From positions 1 through 64,000 of the forward strand of contig NZ_BCUS01000013.1 of the NCBI RefSeq assembly GCF_001591345.1: 64,000 nucleotides of DNA, given 5' to 3'. The stretch is from Variovorax boronicumulans NBRC 103145. GTDB lineage: Bacteria; Pseudomonadota; Gammaproteobacteria; Burkholderiales; Burkholderiaceae_C. Of this stretch, positions 19,074 to 27,216 are shown piece after piece; positions within the stretch are counted from its first letter, which is position 1; each line of letters opens with the position of its first letter. Position numbers and translations under genes: made by a program. The notes under the pieces were generated by a model that did not search any database, had not been told where the DNA came from, and saw nothing but the letters and a program-made list of their open reading frames with translations.

Positions 19074-19164
19074 CTTTCGAGTGGGCCGCTTCCTGCGACA
19101 CGCATGGCAGGCGTGGGGTGAGCGACAGCTACCGGCAGTTGTCGCCCAGTCGCCGAAGGCGGGC

Positions 19165-20391
19165 TTATCGCAAGCCAGATTCAGCCACGCGCAACCGGTA
19201 GAGGCCGACGTCGACGAGCCCCGCGTGGAAGCCGGCCTCGCAGTAGGAGAGGTAGTAGGTCCACAAGCGCTTGAACGCGGCATCGAAGCCGAGTGGCTCG
19301 ATCTGCGGCCAGGCGGCGAGGAACCGGCGACGCCACTCTGCCAGGGTTCGCGCGTAGTCCTTGCCGAAGCAGCGGGAAGCCTCGATCACCAACCCTGCGC
19401 GTTGCGCCTGTTCCCGCAGCACGCGCGGGCTGGGCAGCATGCCACCGGGAAAGATGCAGTGCTGGATGAAATCGGTCCCCTGGCGGTAGCTGTCGAACTG
19501 CACATCGGCGATCGTGATCGCCTGCAGCACCACGACGCCACCGGGCTTGAGGCGCTCGCGCAAGGTGGCGAAGTAGGTGGGCCAGTAGGCCTCGCCGACG
19601 GCTTCGATCATCTCGATGGACACGATGCGGTCGAACCGGCCCTGCACGTCGCGGTAGTCCTGCAGCCGCAGGTCGACCCGGTCGGCCACGCCCCAGTCCT
19701 GCGCGCGTTCGCGGGCGAAGGCCAGTTGCTCGCTCGACAGCGTGACGCCGGTGACGCGCGCTTCGTGCCGGCGGGCCAGGCTCGCGGCCAGCGTTCCCCA
19801 GCCGCAGCCGATCTCGAGCACGTCGCCCCCTTGCGGGGTGTCGAGCATCTCGGCGATGGCAGCGAGGCGGCGCGCCTGGGCGGCTTCCAGCGTGTCGTCG
19901 TCGGCATCGCTGAACATCGCGCTCGAATACAGCATGCTGTCGTCCAGCCAGTGCCGATAGAACGCGTTGCCCAGGTCGTAGTGGAACGCGATGTTGTGCC
20001 GGCTTCCGCGCCGGCTGTTGCTGCGGGTCAGGTGCCGCAGCCGCGCCGCCCAGCGCGCCAGCCCGCGCCCCTTGAGCAGCGATCCCCAGGCCGACTCGTT
20101 GGCCAGGCCGAATTCGAACAAGGCCAGCAGGTCCGGACTGTCCCACTCGCCGTCGCGAAATGACAGGGCCAGGCCCAGATCGCCTTGCAGCGCCAGGCGC
20201 AGCAGCGGGCGCCAGCTCAGCAGGCGCAGGCTCGCGTGCGGCCCGGGTTCGCGGCCGGCCACCTCGATGCACCGGCCGCCCGGAAGGCTCAAGGACAGCC
20301 GGCCGAAACGCGTGCGGGCCAGCAGCCGGCGCAGCGGCGAGAAGACCGGTGCGGCATCGAGCGCGGGGGCGGAAGGTGTGGTCAGGCTCAT
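19165..20391 (-). CDS. Cyclopropane-fatty-acyl-phospholipid synthase family methyltransferase
   Basis: SAM-dependent lipid methyltransferase of 408 aa. The N-terminal ~130 residues resemble the lipid-binding half of CFA synthases. Then comes the diagnostic HYDLGNAFYRHWLD...YSSAMF (about 137-160), and SAM motif I is VLEIGCGWG (191-199). These enzymes add a methyl group across double bonds of membrane phospholipid acyl chains. The ATG at 20391 overlaps the stop of the DUF1365 gene (ATGA), so the two are coupled. It is the last gene of the FAD protein, DUF1365, methyltransferase operon next to the ECF sigma gene. It may make methylated or furan-type acyl chains instead of plain cyclopropane rings. 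Confidence 0.9.
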   Translation of the reverse strand: MSLTTPSAPALDAAPVFSPLRRLLARTRFGRLSLSLPGGRCIEVAGREPGPHASLRLLSWRPLLRLALQGDLGLALSFRDGEWDSPDLLALFEFGLANESAWGSLLKGRGLARWAARLRHLTRSNSRRGSRHNIAFHYDLGNAFYRHWLDDSMLYSSAMFSDADDDTLEAAQARRLAAIAEMLDTPQGGDVLEIGCGWGTLAASLARRHEARVTGVTLSSEQLAFARERAQDWGVADRVDLRLQDYRDVQGRFDRIVSIEMIEAVGEAYWPTYFATLRERLKPGGVVVLQAITIADVQFDSYRQGTDFIQHCIFPGGMLPSPRVLREQAQRAGLVIEASRCFGKDYARTLAEWRRRFLAAWPQIEPLGFDAAFKRLWTYYLSYCEAGFHAGLVDVGLYRLRVAESGLR

Positions 20392-21176
20392 TGGGTCTTG
20401 TTCGAAGGAACGATGGTGAGGTCGTGGTCGGGGGCAGCCGGTCGCGGATGCAGCGGCACGCGCTTGATCCACAGACGCAGGGCCTGCCAGTGGATGGCGG
20501 CCACCACCTTGAGGGTCAGCAACGGATGCGTGATGAACACGCGCAGCAGCGCCAGGTCGCTCAGGGGGGCGCGTTGGCCGTCGAGCCGCGCGTTGAGCAC
20601 GGCGCCGGCCGCGTCGTGCACGCTGATGCCGACCGAGACCGCCTCGCCCGGCGGTGCGACGCGGAACCGGTAGTGCAGGTCCATGCCGTTGAAGGGGGAG
20701 ACGTACATCTGCTTGTCGCAGTGCTGCTCGACGATGGGCGCGCCGTCATCAGCGACCGGGATCAGGTAGCTGTGCCGTTGCCCGAAGGTGTTGTTGACCT
20801 CGTACAGCAGCGCCTGCAGCGCGCCGCCGGGTGCATGGCAGAACCAGACGCTGAGCGGGTTGAACACATGGCCGAGCAGCCGCGGCATGGTCAGCAGCCG
20901 GATCGCGCCGCCGGTCGGAAGGCCGGCCTCGAGCAGCCGCGCCTCCACCTGGACCCGCAGGTCGCGGCCCGAGCCGTCGCCATGGTCGGCGGCATGAAAG
21001 CTGAACAGGTTGAACCGGTCCACCGAGAAGCAGCGCAACCGGGCGTGCAACTGCGGCAGTTCGTCGATGTCGATCAGCAGGTTGTAGACCCGGTAGCTCA
21101 GCCGATGCCGCTTCGGCCGCAGCCGCTGGTGCATGACGCGTCCGATGTAGAGCGCCGAGCCTTCGTGCGCGTTCAT
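20388..21176 (-). CDS. DUF1365 family protein
   Basis: Protein of 262 aa matching DUF1365 by the entry LYIGRVMHQRLRPKRHRLSYRVYNLLIDIDEL, the internal VFNPLSVWFC and the C-terminal LLTLKVVAAIHWQALRLWIKRVP. Biochemical function is not established to my knowledge. The family travels almost always with an amine-oxidase-like FAD protein and a CFA-synthase-like methyltransferase, exactly as here. The start at 21176 overlaps the stop of the FAD protein gene (ATGA); the longer upstream reading is within that gene. Confidence 0.88.
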   Translation of the reverse strand: MNAHEGSALYIGRVMHQRLRPKRHRLSYRVYNLLIDIDELPQLHARLRCFSVDRFNLFSFHAADHGDGSGRDLRVQVEARLLEAGLPTGGAIRLLTMPRLLGHVFNPLSVWFCHAPGGALQALLYEVNNTFGQRHSYLIPVADDGAPIVEQHCDKQMYVSPFNGMDLHYRFRVAPPGEAVSVGISVHDAAGAVLNARLDGQRAPLSDLALLRVFITHPLLTLKVVAAIHWQALRLWIKRVPLHPRPAAPDHDLTIVPSNKTQ

Positions 21177-22558
21177 GAGGCGACGGTCTGCGCGAGGTGC
21201 GGCAGGTGGATGCGTCCGGACTCCTGCGCCACGCACCAGGGCCGGCGCACGCCGCCGAGCGCTTCGGCGACGGCCAGGCCGGCCTGCAATCCGTCCTCAT
21301 GGAAGCCGGCGCCGAAGTAGGCGCCGCAGAACCAGGTGCGGCGCTGGCCCTGCAGCTGCCACAGCTGGCGCTGCGCGGCCATGGCCGCGGCATCGAACAG
21401 CGGGTGGTCGTAGACCTCGGTGCGGATCAGGTGCTCGGGCCGCGGGTCGATCGCCGGGTTCAGAGTCAGGAACAGCGGCTCGGCCGCCGCGCCCTGCGGC
21501 AGGTGGGGCTGCAGCCGGTTCATCCAGTAGGTCACCGTTGGAGCCGCGCCGCTGCCGCGCGTGCCGAGGTAGTTCCAGCTCGACCACACGGCGCGCCGCG
21601 CCGGCATCAGGGCAGGGTCGCGGTGCAGCACGGCCAGGTTGCGGCTGTAGGGAAGGGCACCGAGCAGGGCCCGCTCGGCACCGGTGGGCGCGTCGAGCAG
21701 CGCCAGCGAGCGGTCCGCATGGGTGGCCAGGACCACCTGGTCGAAGCGTTCGGGCCACCAGCCGGCGCTGGTGCGAAGCCGCACACCCGCCGGCTCGCGA
21801 TGCAGTTCGAGCACGGCCCGGTCCAGCTGGATGCGGTCGGCGAAAGGCTGGCTGAGGCGCCGCACGTATTCGCGGCTGCCGCCCACCACCGTGCGCCAGA
21901 CGGGGCGGCCGCTGATCTGCAGAAGCCCATGGTTCTCGCAGAACCGCACAAAGGCTGCCACCGGATGGCGACCGACCTGCGCCGCCGGCGTGGACCAGAT
22001 GGCCGCAGCCATGGGGTAGAGGTGGTCGTCGCGAAACGCGCGGCCATAGCCGTGGGCATCCAGGTAGTCGTCGAGCGCCTGGTCGCCTGCGACCTGCGCA
22101 TCGCGCGGAGCCTCGCGGTAGAACCGCAGCAGGTCGCGCAGCATGGCCCAGAAGCGGGGGCGCGCCAGGTTGCGCTTTTGCGCGAACAAGCCGCGCAGGT
22201 CGGTGCCGGCGTATTCGAGCCCGCCGGCGTCCAGGCTCACTGCGAACGACATGTCCGAGGCCGCGGTCGGCACGGCCAGGTGCTGGAACAACGCGGTGAG
22301 GTTCGGGTACGCGGGCTCGTTGTAGACGATGAAGCCGGTGTCCACCGGCACCGGGCCTTCCCGGCCTGGCGCGTCCACGGTATGGCTGTGGCCGCCCAGC
22401 CGGGGCTCGCTCTCGAACACCGTGACCTCGTGGCGCTGGGACAGCAGCCAGGCACAGGACAGGCCCGAGATGCCGGTGCCGACGACGGCGATGCGCTGGC
22501 CGGAGGGCACCGAGGCAGGCATCGGCACGGCGGCAGGCGGGGCGAGAAGAGGCAGCAT
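21173..22558 (-). CDS. FAD/NAD(P)-binding amine oxidase-like protein
   Basis: Flavoprotein of 461 aa. The dinucleotide site is RIAVVGTGISGLSCAWLL near residue 22, followed by VTVFESEPRLGGHSHT, and the C-terminal WFCGAYFGAGFHEDGLQAGLAVAEALGG closes the FAD fold. The family (DUF1365/CFA-linked 'amine oxidases') is thought to act on fatty acyl chains rather than amines, for example as a desaturase. The ATG at 22558 has AAGG upstream; another in-frame ATG lies at 22606. It heads the minus operon and is divergent from the ECF sigma gene, with a 108-bp shared gap. Confidence 0.88.
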   Translation of the reverse strand: MLPLLAPPAAVPMPASVPSGQRIAVVGTGISGLSCAWLLSQRHEVTVFESEPRLGGHSHTVDAPGREGPVPVDTGFIVYNEPAYPNLTALFQHLAVPTAASDMSFAVSLDAGGLEYAGTDLRGLFAQKRNLARPRFWAMLRDLLRFYREAPRDAQVAGDQALDDYLDAHGYGRAFRDDHLYPMAAAIWSTPAAQVGRHPVAAFVRFCENHGLLQISGRPVWRTVVGGSREYVRRLSQPFADRIQLDRAVLELHREPAGVRLRTSAGWWPERFDQVVLATHADRSLALLDAPTGAERALLGALPYSRNLAVLHRDPALMPARRAVWSSWNYLGTRGSGAAPTVTYWMNRLQPHLPQGAAAEPLFLTLNPAIDPRPEHLIRTEVYDHPLFDAAAMAAQRQLWQLQGQRRTWFCGAYFGAGFHEDGLQAGLAVAEALGGVRRPWCVAQESGRIHLPHLAQTVAS

Positions 22559-22584
22559 GGGGAGCCTTTGGCGAGTCTTGCTGC

Positions 22585-22614
22585 CCTGTACGCAGAAAAC
22601 GGTCATTTGGATTG
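22585..22614 (-). promoter_or_regulatory. Possible ECF-type promoter of the FAD/DUF1365/CFA operon
   Basis: On the minus strand CAATCC (22614-22609), an 18-nt spacer and TACAGG (22590-22585) precede the FAD-protein gene. The spacing equals that of the two better ECF-like sites in this locus, but the -35 matches TGATCC at only four of six positions. It is offered as a weak candidate. Confidence 0.3.
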
Positions 22615-22631
22615 CCCGCGTGTCGCTGCGA

Positions 22632-22661
22632 TGATCCGAATGCCGCTCCCTTGCGTATGAC
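22632..22661 (+). promoter_or_regulatory. ECF (RpoE/ECF11-like) autoregulatory promoter
   Basis: TGATCC (22632-22637), an 18-nt spacer and TATGAC (22656-22661) lie directly before the sigma gene. The TGATCC -35 element is the one described for Rhodobacter RpoE promoters; the match is from memory. Transcription would start around 22667-22669, which places the start at or after the first ATG of the sigma gene. Confidence 0.6.
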
Positions 22662-22666
22662 AGGAC

Positions 22667-23323
22667 ATGGCCGTTGCTCCCGATCCGTCCAACCCCAGTG
22701 CGGGCACTCCGGTGCCCCGCAGTCGCCGAGCGTCCATCTTGACCGTGGTCTCCCCCGATTCCCAGCCATCTCCTCGCGCCGACGATCTCTGGGCCCAGGC
22801 GATGGTGGCCGTGGCGCAGCGACAGGACCGGGACGCGTTCGCGCAGCTGTTCTCGCATTTCGCGCCGCGCATCAAGCACTACCTGATGCACAGTGGCAGC
22901 CCGGCCATCCAGGCCGAAGAACTGGCCCAGGAAGCCCTGGTCACCGTCTGGCGCAAGGCCGCGCTGTTCGATCCGGCCCGGGCGGCTGCCACGACCTGGA
23001 TCTTCGCCATCGCGCGGAACCTGCGTGTGGACGCGCTGCGGCGGCGCCAGGGTGTGCAGTCGTCTGAAGACGTGTTCGACTTCGACCTGCTCCAGTCGGA
23101 TGACCCGACCGTCGAAGACCAGCTGCACGACGCGCGCCTGAACGAACGGCTGCGCGGCGCGCTGCGCCAGCTTCCGCCCGAGCAGCAGCAGGTGCTGCAC
23201 CTTTCCTATTTTGAAGACGCGCCGCATGCCCGCATCGCGGCCCAGCTGTGCATTCCGTTGGGCACGGTGAAGTCGCGCGTGCGCCTGGCGGTCGCCCAAC
23301 TGCGCCGCCTGCTGGAACATTGA
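22667..23323 (+). CDS. rpoE: ECF-family RNA polymerase sigma factor (RpoE/ECF11-like)
   Basis: Sigma-70 family factor of 218 aa as drawn. Region 2 spans about residues 60-130 (EELAQEALVTVWRKAALFDP, TTWIFAIARNLRVDALRR). Region 4 spans about 160-215 (LPPEQQQVLHLSYFEDAPHARIAAQL...GTVKSRVRLAVAQLRRLL). The ChrR-type anti-sigma gene starts two bases after its stop. The first ~35 residues are poorly structured and the predicted transcript start coincides with the ATG, so the true start may be the GTG at 22745 (192 aa, nearer the family norm). By homology it should respond to singlet oxygen or organic peroxide and drive the flanking lipid-modification operons. Confidence 0.9.
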   Translation: MAVAPDPSNPSAGTPVPRSRRASILTVVSPDSQPSPRADDLWAQAMVAVAQRQDRDAFAQLFSHFAPRIKHYLMHSGSPAIQAEELAQEALVTVWRKAALFDPARAAATTWIFAIARNLRVDALRRRQGVQSSEDVFDFDLLQSDDPTVEDQLHDARLNERLRGALRQLPPEQQQVLHLSYFEDAPHARIAAQLCIPLGTVKSRVRLAVAQLRRLLEH

Positions 23324-23325
23324 CG

Positions 23326-23991
23326 ATGGACATCCGACACCACCCCGACGACGACCTGCTGCTGGCCGGGTCCTCCGGCCACTTGCCGGCTGGCATGCGA
23401 CTGGTCCTGGCCAGCCACCTGGAACTGTGCCCGCTGTGCCGCGAGCGGGCGCGCGCACTCGATGCCGTGGGCGGCATCCTGCTCGACGGCCTGGAAGCGG
23501 TCCCGCTTGCCGATGACGCGCTGTCGCGCACCTGGGCCCGGATCGATGCGCACGAAGGCGCTGAACCCGCTGAACCCGCTCGCGTGCGGGTCAGCGCGCC
23601 CCCACCGCTGCCGCCCGGCGCGCGCTGGCCGCGTGCGCTCGCTCACTGCAGTGCCACGCCCTGGCGCTGGATCGGTCCCGGCATGCGCTGGAGCCGTGTG
23701 ACCGTGCCCGAGGCCCCGGAGGCCAACGTCTTTCTTCTGCGCATCGCGGCTGGCAAGTACCTGCCGCAGCACACGCACCAGGGGCAGGAGTTCACCCAGG
23801 TGCTGCACGGCCGCTTCCACGATGGCCGGGCCTTGTTCGGCCCCGGCGATTTCGATGCGGCCGATGCCGAGATCAACCACCAGCCGGTGGTCCAGGACGG
23901 CAGCGAGTGCATCTGCCTGGCCTCGCTGGACGGCCGGCTGCACTTCGACGGGGCTATTGCGCGTTTCTTCGGCGCGCTGGTCGGGATGTGA
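23326..23991 (+). CDS. chrR: ChrR-family zinc anti-sigma factor with cupin domain
   Basis: Cytoplasmic anti-sigma factor of 221 aa. The N-terminal zinc anti-sigma fold has His6 and the H31-x3-C35-x2-C38 motif (HLELCPLC). The C-terminal cupin domain, about residues 110-215, carries the metal-ligand series in QHTHQGQEFTQVLHG and the later IN-H. In the Rhodobacter prototype the first domain holds the sigma factor silent and the second senses singlet oxygen. It begins two bases after the sigma stop and its end overlaps the DUF2177 gene on the other strand by 38 nt. Confidence 0.9.
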   Translation: MDIRHHPDDDLLLAGSSGHLPAGMRLVLASHLELCPLCRERARALDAVGGILLDGLEAVPLADDALSRTWARIDAHEGAEPAEPARVRVSAPPPLPPGARWPRALAHCSATPWRWIGPGMRWSRVTVPEAPEANVFLLRIAAGKYLPQHTHQGQEFTQVLHGRFHDGRALFGPGDFDAADAEINHQPVVQDGSECICLASLDGRLHFDGAIARFFGALVGM

Positions 23992-24385
23992 TGCGCGCCG
24001 CGACCCACGCCGACACGCCGCTCACGGCCGTGCCCCATGCCAGGTCGGCGGCCGTGACGGCCCAGGGCCAGTCGCGCAGCGTGGCTTGGTTCGTCAGGTC
24101 ATAGGTCGCGTAGGCCACGAGCCCGAGCAGCGCGCCGCGACACAACGCGACGGCGGGCTCGCCGGCCTCCAGTGCCGGCGCGATCGCCAAGACGACCAGG
24201 CCGACCAGGTAGAGCGCATAGAACAGCGCCGCCGCCGTCCAGTCGACCTGCGGCGCCATCAGCGGACCGAGCGCAGGCTGGTACAGGCGCGGCCCCATGA
24301 CCGACAGCCAGACGGCATCCAGCACAAGAAAACACACGAGCGCCCACAGGTAGGCAGCGAGCAAGGTACGCGGGGAGGGCTTCAT
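23954..24385 (-). CDS. DUF2177 family membrane protein
   Basis: Small inner-membrane protein of 143 aa with four hydrophobic segments, matching DUF2177 by LVLDAVWLSVMGPRLYQPALGPLM and ATYDLTNQATLRDWPWAVTAADLAWGT. No enzymatic role is established. It is the last gene of the second minus-strand lipid operon, and its start overlaps the stop of the DUF6134-like gene. Homologues often accompany CFA-synthase-like genes and ECF sigma factors. Confidence 0.85.
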   Translation of the reverse strand: MKPSPRTLLAAYLWALVCFLVLDAVWLSVMGPRLYQPALGPLMAPQVDWTAAALFYALYLVGLVVLAIAPALEAGEPAVALCRGALLGLVAYATYDLTNQATLRDWPWAVTAADLAWGTAVSGVSAWVAARITSRPARRRNAQ

Positions 24386-25014
24386 GGGGTGCTCCGTGCA
24401 GGAGAGGTCAGTCGGTAGCTCAGTTGGCGATCGCCCTTGGTGTCAGCGTCGAGCCCGATCCAGCGTCCGCTGTCGGCGGCATACCAGATGCGGATGCGCT
24501 GCTGCGCCGCCTGCAGTCGCCAGCCGCGCGCCCGCACGGGCTGACCGCGGACCTCGAGGGTCGCATCGGGCAGCGGCTCGAAGCGGACCGGCTCGACCTT
24601 GCCCGTCTGGGGGGCGATCAGGCGCTGTTGTTTCACCAGCCGGGGATTCCAGTAGGCAAAGCTCATCGGGCAGTCGCCGTCGAAGCGCTGCGCGATCTGC
24701 TGGCGGGTGCCGTCGTCGTCGGTCTCGGCGCGCAGCTCACGCAGGCAGTCGCCGGCCCAGCGCTCCTCGGCCTGGTGCCGGTAGCGGTACACAGGGATGC
24801 CGAGCACGCGCACGGTGAACAGGGCACGACTGTCGACGCTGCGCGTCGCCGCCGTGCCGCCGACGACAAAGCGATGGGTCCCGATCGGCTTGCCATCGAG
24901 CATGGCGGTGAAGTGCCATTCGCCCGCTTCCTCGTCAGCTTCCTGTGCCACGGCCAGGCAGGTCGCCTGCGCCAGCATCAGCCCCAGCATCAGCCCCAGG
25001 GCGCTGTGCTTCAT
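24382..25014 (-). CDS. Exported DUF6134/DUF3108-like protein
   Basis: Predicted periplasmic protein of 210 aa. A signal peptide runs to about residue 24 (MKHSALGLMLGLMLAQATCLAVAQ), and a beta-rich domain contains FTAMLDGKPIGTHRF, VYRYRHQAEERWAGDCL and the end LDADTKGDRQLSYRL. The pattern resembles DUF6134; the catalytic role is unknown. The start at 25014 overlaps the end of the DUF1295 gene by four bases. Its place between a lipid reductase-like membrane protein and DUF2177 suggests lipid handling at the outer face of the inner membrane. Confidence 0.75.
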   Translation of the reverse strand: MKHSALGLMLGLMLAQATCLAVAQEADEEAGEWHFTAMLDGKPIGTHRFVVGGTAATRSVDSRALFTVRVLGIPVYRYRHQAEERWAGDCLRELRAETDDDGTRQQIAQRFDGDCPMSFAYWNPRLVKQQRLIAPQTGKVEPVRFEPLPDATLEVRGQPVRARGWRLQAAQQRIRIWYAADSGRWIGLDADTKGDRQLSYRLTSPARSTP

Positions 25015-25802
25015 GGCCGGGCGCCGCGCCGCGGCGGCCAGGGAATGAAGGTGCTGGTGCGTGCCGCGTAGCTGCGGTAGGCGGGCCGGCGCTCGGCAAT
25101 GTCGTGCTCCAGCAGCGCCACGCCCGACACCTTGAGCAGCAGGACGGTCATCAGCAGCGGAGACACAAGGCTCCACGCCACCGCCCATCCGCCCGCCGAC
25201 AGCGCTGCCAACCCGAGGCCCCACCAGACGCAGGCCTCGCCGAAGTAGTTGGGGTGGCGCGACCAGGCCCAGAGGCCGCGGTCCATCACCGCATCCTCGC
25301 GGCGCGGGTTGCGCAGGAAGCGGGCGAGCTGGGCGTCGGCCACGGCCTCGAAGACCATACCGCCGCCGGCCAGCAGCAGGGCCAGCACGTCCAGCCAGGA
25401 CAGGGGCGACGGGTGCGCGAACGCGGCCAGCAGCGGCCAACCGACGATCCATGCCAACACCGCCTGGAGCCCGAACACGAGGTAAAGGCTTTTCAGTCCG
25501 AAGTGTGGTTCGTTGCGCGCACGCATGGCCTGGTAGCGGCGGTCTTCGCCGTGGCCCCAGTTGCGACGCCCGATGTGCAGCGCCAGCCGGCAAGCCCATA
25601 TCAGCAGCAGCCCGAGCATCCAGATGCTGCGGGCGTCGAGCGCGCGGGCATGGGCGCCGGCGTAGGCCAGGGCCGGCGCCGCGATCATCAGGGGCCAGAT
25701 CCGGTCCGCCAAGCTGGCGTCGCGCACCACGACGCTGAACACCCAGACCGGCAACGCCAGGCCGAGCGTGATCGCCAGACCCAGGCAGGCGAGCGACAGC
25801 AT
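25011..25802 (-). CDS. DUF1295 / steroid 5-alpha-reductase-like membrane protein
   Basis: Integral membrane protein of 263 aa with about six to seven hydrophobic helices. The family hallmark is the C-terminal DRGLWAWSRHPNYFGEACVWWGL, shared by DUF1295 proteins, 3-oxo-5-alpha-steroid reductases and isoprenylcysteine methyltransferases, where it binds a nucleotide cofactor. An acyl-chain reductase role beside a CFA-type methyltransferase is plausible (as in 10-methyl fatty acid formation in actinobacteria, where a different reductase is used) but unproven. Its ATG shares one base with the stop of the upstream methyltransferase (TGATG). Confidence 0.85.
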   Translation of the reverse strand: MLSLACLGLAITLGLALPVWVFSVVVRDASLADRIWPLMIAAPALAYAGAHARALDARSIWMLGLLLIWACRLALHIGRRNWGHGEDRRYQAMRARNEPHFGLKSLYLVFGLQAVLAWIVGWPLLAAFAHPSPLSWLDVLALLLAGGGMVFEAVADAQLARFLRNPRREDAVMDRGLWAWSRHPNYFGEACVWWGLGLAALSAGGWAVAWSLVSPLLMTVLLLKVSGVALLEHDIAERRPAYRSYAARTSTFIPWPPRRGARP

Positions 25803-26851
25803 CACCGTTTCTCGAACAGGTAGTGACCGACCCACCACTGGCCGCCCTCGGCGTAGCCGAACAGCTCTTCCACCGAAATGAAGAAGAGCCGCCAGCGGGT
25901 CCACCACACCGGCGCGTCGCGCTCTCCGTAGACGGCGGCCAGCAGGGGCATGAGGGTGACCCGCCGGGCGTCCATGCGCGCCAGCCAGGCGGCCGAGGTC
26001 CGCGCGTAGTGGCGGCCATCCCAGCGCCAGCGGTGCAGCAGGCGCAAGTCGTCCTGGCAGCGCAGGGCGAGATCGTCGCTCGGCATCATGCCGCCGGAGA
26101 AGAAGTGGCGGCTCATCCAGTCGCTGGCATCGCGCTCCTCGAACGGGTAGGGCGCTTCGCGGTGAACGAAGACGTGCATGAAGAACCGCCCCTGCGGTTT
26201 CAACCAGCGGGCCACGTGCGAAAAGGCGCGCGGCCAGTTGCGCAGGTGCTCGAACATCTCCACCGACACCACCCGATCGAAGCGATCGCCGGTCTCGAAA
26301 TCATTGAAGTCGCAGGTGATCACCTCGAGGTTGCCCAGGCCGCGTGCCGCGGCTTCGGCCGTGATGAACAGCCGCTGCGAGTGCGAATTGGAGACCGCCG
26401 TGATGCGGGCGCGCGGGAAGTGTTCGGCCATCCACAGGCTCAGCGAACCCCAACCGCAGCCCAGCTCCAGGATGCGCAGCCCATCCGCCAAGCCGGCACG
26501 TGCGCAGGTCTCGGCCAAGGCCGCCGCCTCGGCCTGCTCGAGCGTCTGCACTCCTTCAGGCCACCAGCAGCAGCTGTACTTCCGGTGGGGGCCCAGCACG
26601 CCTGTGAAGAACTCGGCGGGCAACTCGTAGTGCTGTTCGTTGGCTTTTTCGGGCAGCAGGGCCAACGGTGCCTCCTGCAGTCCGTCGAAAAATGCCTCCG
26701 AACGCAGGGCGACGGCTTCCGGGTCGCCGCTGTCCAGCTCGACCAGGCGCTGGCGCAGCAGCCGCCGCACCCCCACCCGAACGGCGCCGTCGGGCACCAG
26801 GCCTTGTTCAACCCAATGGATGGCAGTGGAGGTGCTCGAGGCTTGGGGCAT
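25802..26851 (-). CDS. Cyclopropane-fatty-acyl-phospholipid synthase-family methyltransferase (second copy)
   Basis: SAM-dependent methyltransferase of 349 aa. Motif I is ILELGCGWGSLSLWMAEHFP, then TAVSNSHSQRLFI, and VVSVEMFEHLRNWPRAF is the motif II region typical of CFA-related enzymes. It lacks the long N-terminal lipid domain and HYDLGN motif of the copy at 19165-20391, so the two are distant paralogues with probably different acceptors. ATG 26851 is used; a GTG at 26911 would add 20 residues but overlaps an ECF-like promoter. First gene of the second lipid operon. Confidence 0.88.
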   Translation of the reverse strand: MPQASSTSTAIHWVEQGLVPDGAVRVGVRRLLRQRLVELDSGDPEAVALRSEAFFDGLQEAPLALLPEKANEQHYELPAEFFTGVLGPHRKYSCCWWPEGVQTLEQAEAAALAETCARAGLADGLRILELGCGWGSLSLWMAEHFPRARITAVSNSHSQRLFITAEAAARGLGNLEVITCDFNDFETGDRFDRVVSVEMFEHLRNWPRAFSHVARWLKPQGRFFMHVFVHREAPYPFEERDASDWMSRHFFSGGMMPSDDLALRCQDDLRLLHRWRWDGRHYARTSAAWLARMDARRVTLMPLLAAVYGERDAPVWWTRWRLFFISVEELFGYAEGGQWWVGHYLFEKR

Positions 26852-26880
26852 GGCGGTGGGTGCAGGAGGAGAGTCTCTTC

Positions 26881-26910
26881 TTCCTACGCCAGGCCGGCCG
26901 CAATGGATCA
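26881..26910 (-). promoter_or_regulatory. ECF (RpoE-like) promoter of the second lipid operon
   Basis: On the minus strand TGATCC (26910-26905), an 18-nt spacer and TAGGAA (26886-26881) precede the methyltransferase gene by about 30 nt. Element and spacing match the site at 22632-22661 before the sigma gene, so this operon is probably under the same sigma factor. Confidence 0.6.
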
Positions 26911-27216
26911 CTGTTCGTCGGCTTCAGCGCATGGGGACTGAGGCGACGGTGCGAAGTACGGCGGTCGGACACTTGGCGGCGTCGCAGGCCAGGCCCACCA
27001 TCTCTGGACAAACTGGACATGCACCGCGAGAGCTGCGAAGCGGACGTAGCTGTGCACACGGCTCCCGGCGTCAAGAGGGCTGAGCCCGCGCCTACGTTGA
27101 TTTCACGAGGCTTGATGCATCGGCGCGTGGCGCGACCGGCCGACGATCCGGATCGCAGACGCAGGGGCCGTCTGAATCGCCGGATGGGCGGGCGGGTGCG
27201 AACCCTGGGTGAACGG
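26911..27216. other. Intergenic stretch, no gene seen
   Basis: Between the second lipid operon promoter and the end of the homocysteine methyltransferase gene. Reading frames here are short and have no recognisable protein pattern. No repeat or RNA structure was recognised. Confidence 0.5.

Noticed and set aside
22559-23458. Upstream extension of the FAD-protein frame across the sigma gene
   Set aside because: It is antisense to the ECF sigma gene and does not match the family.
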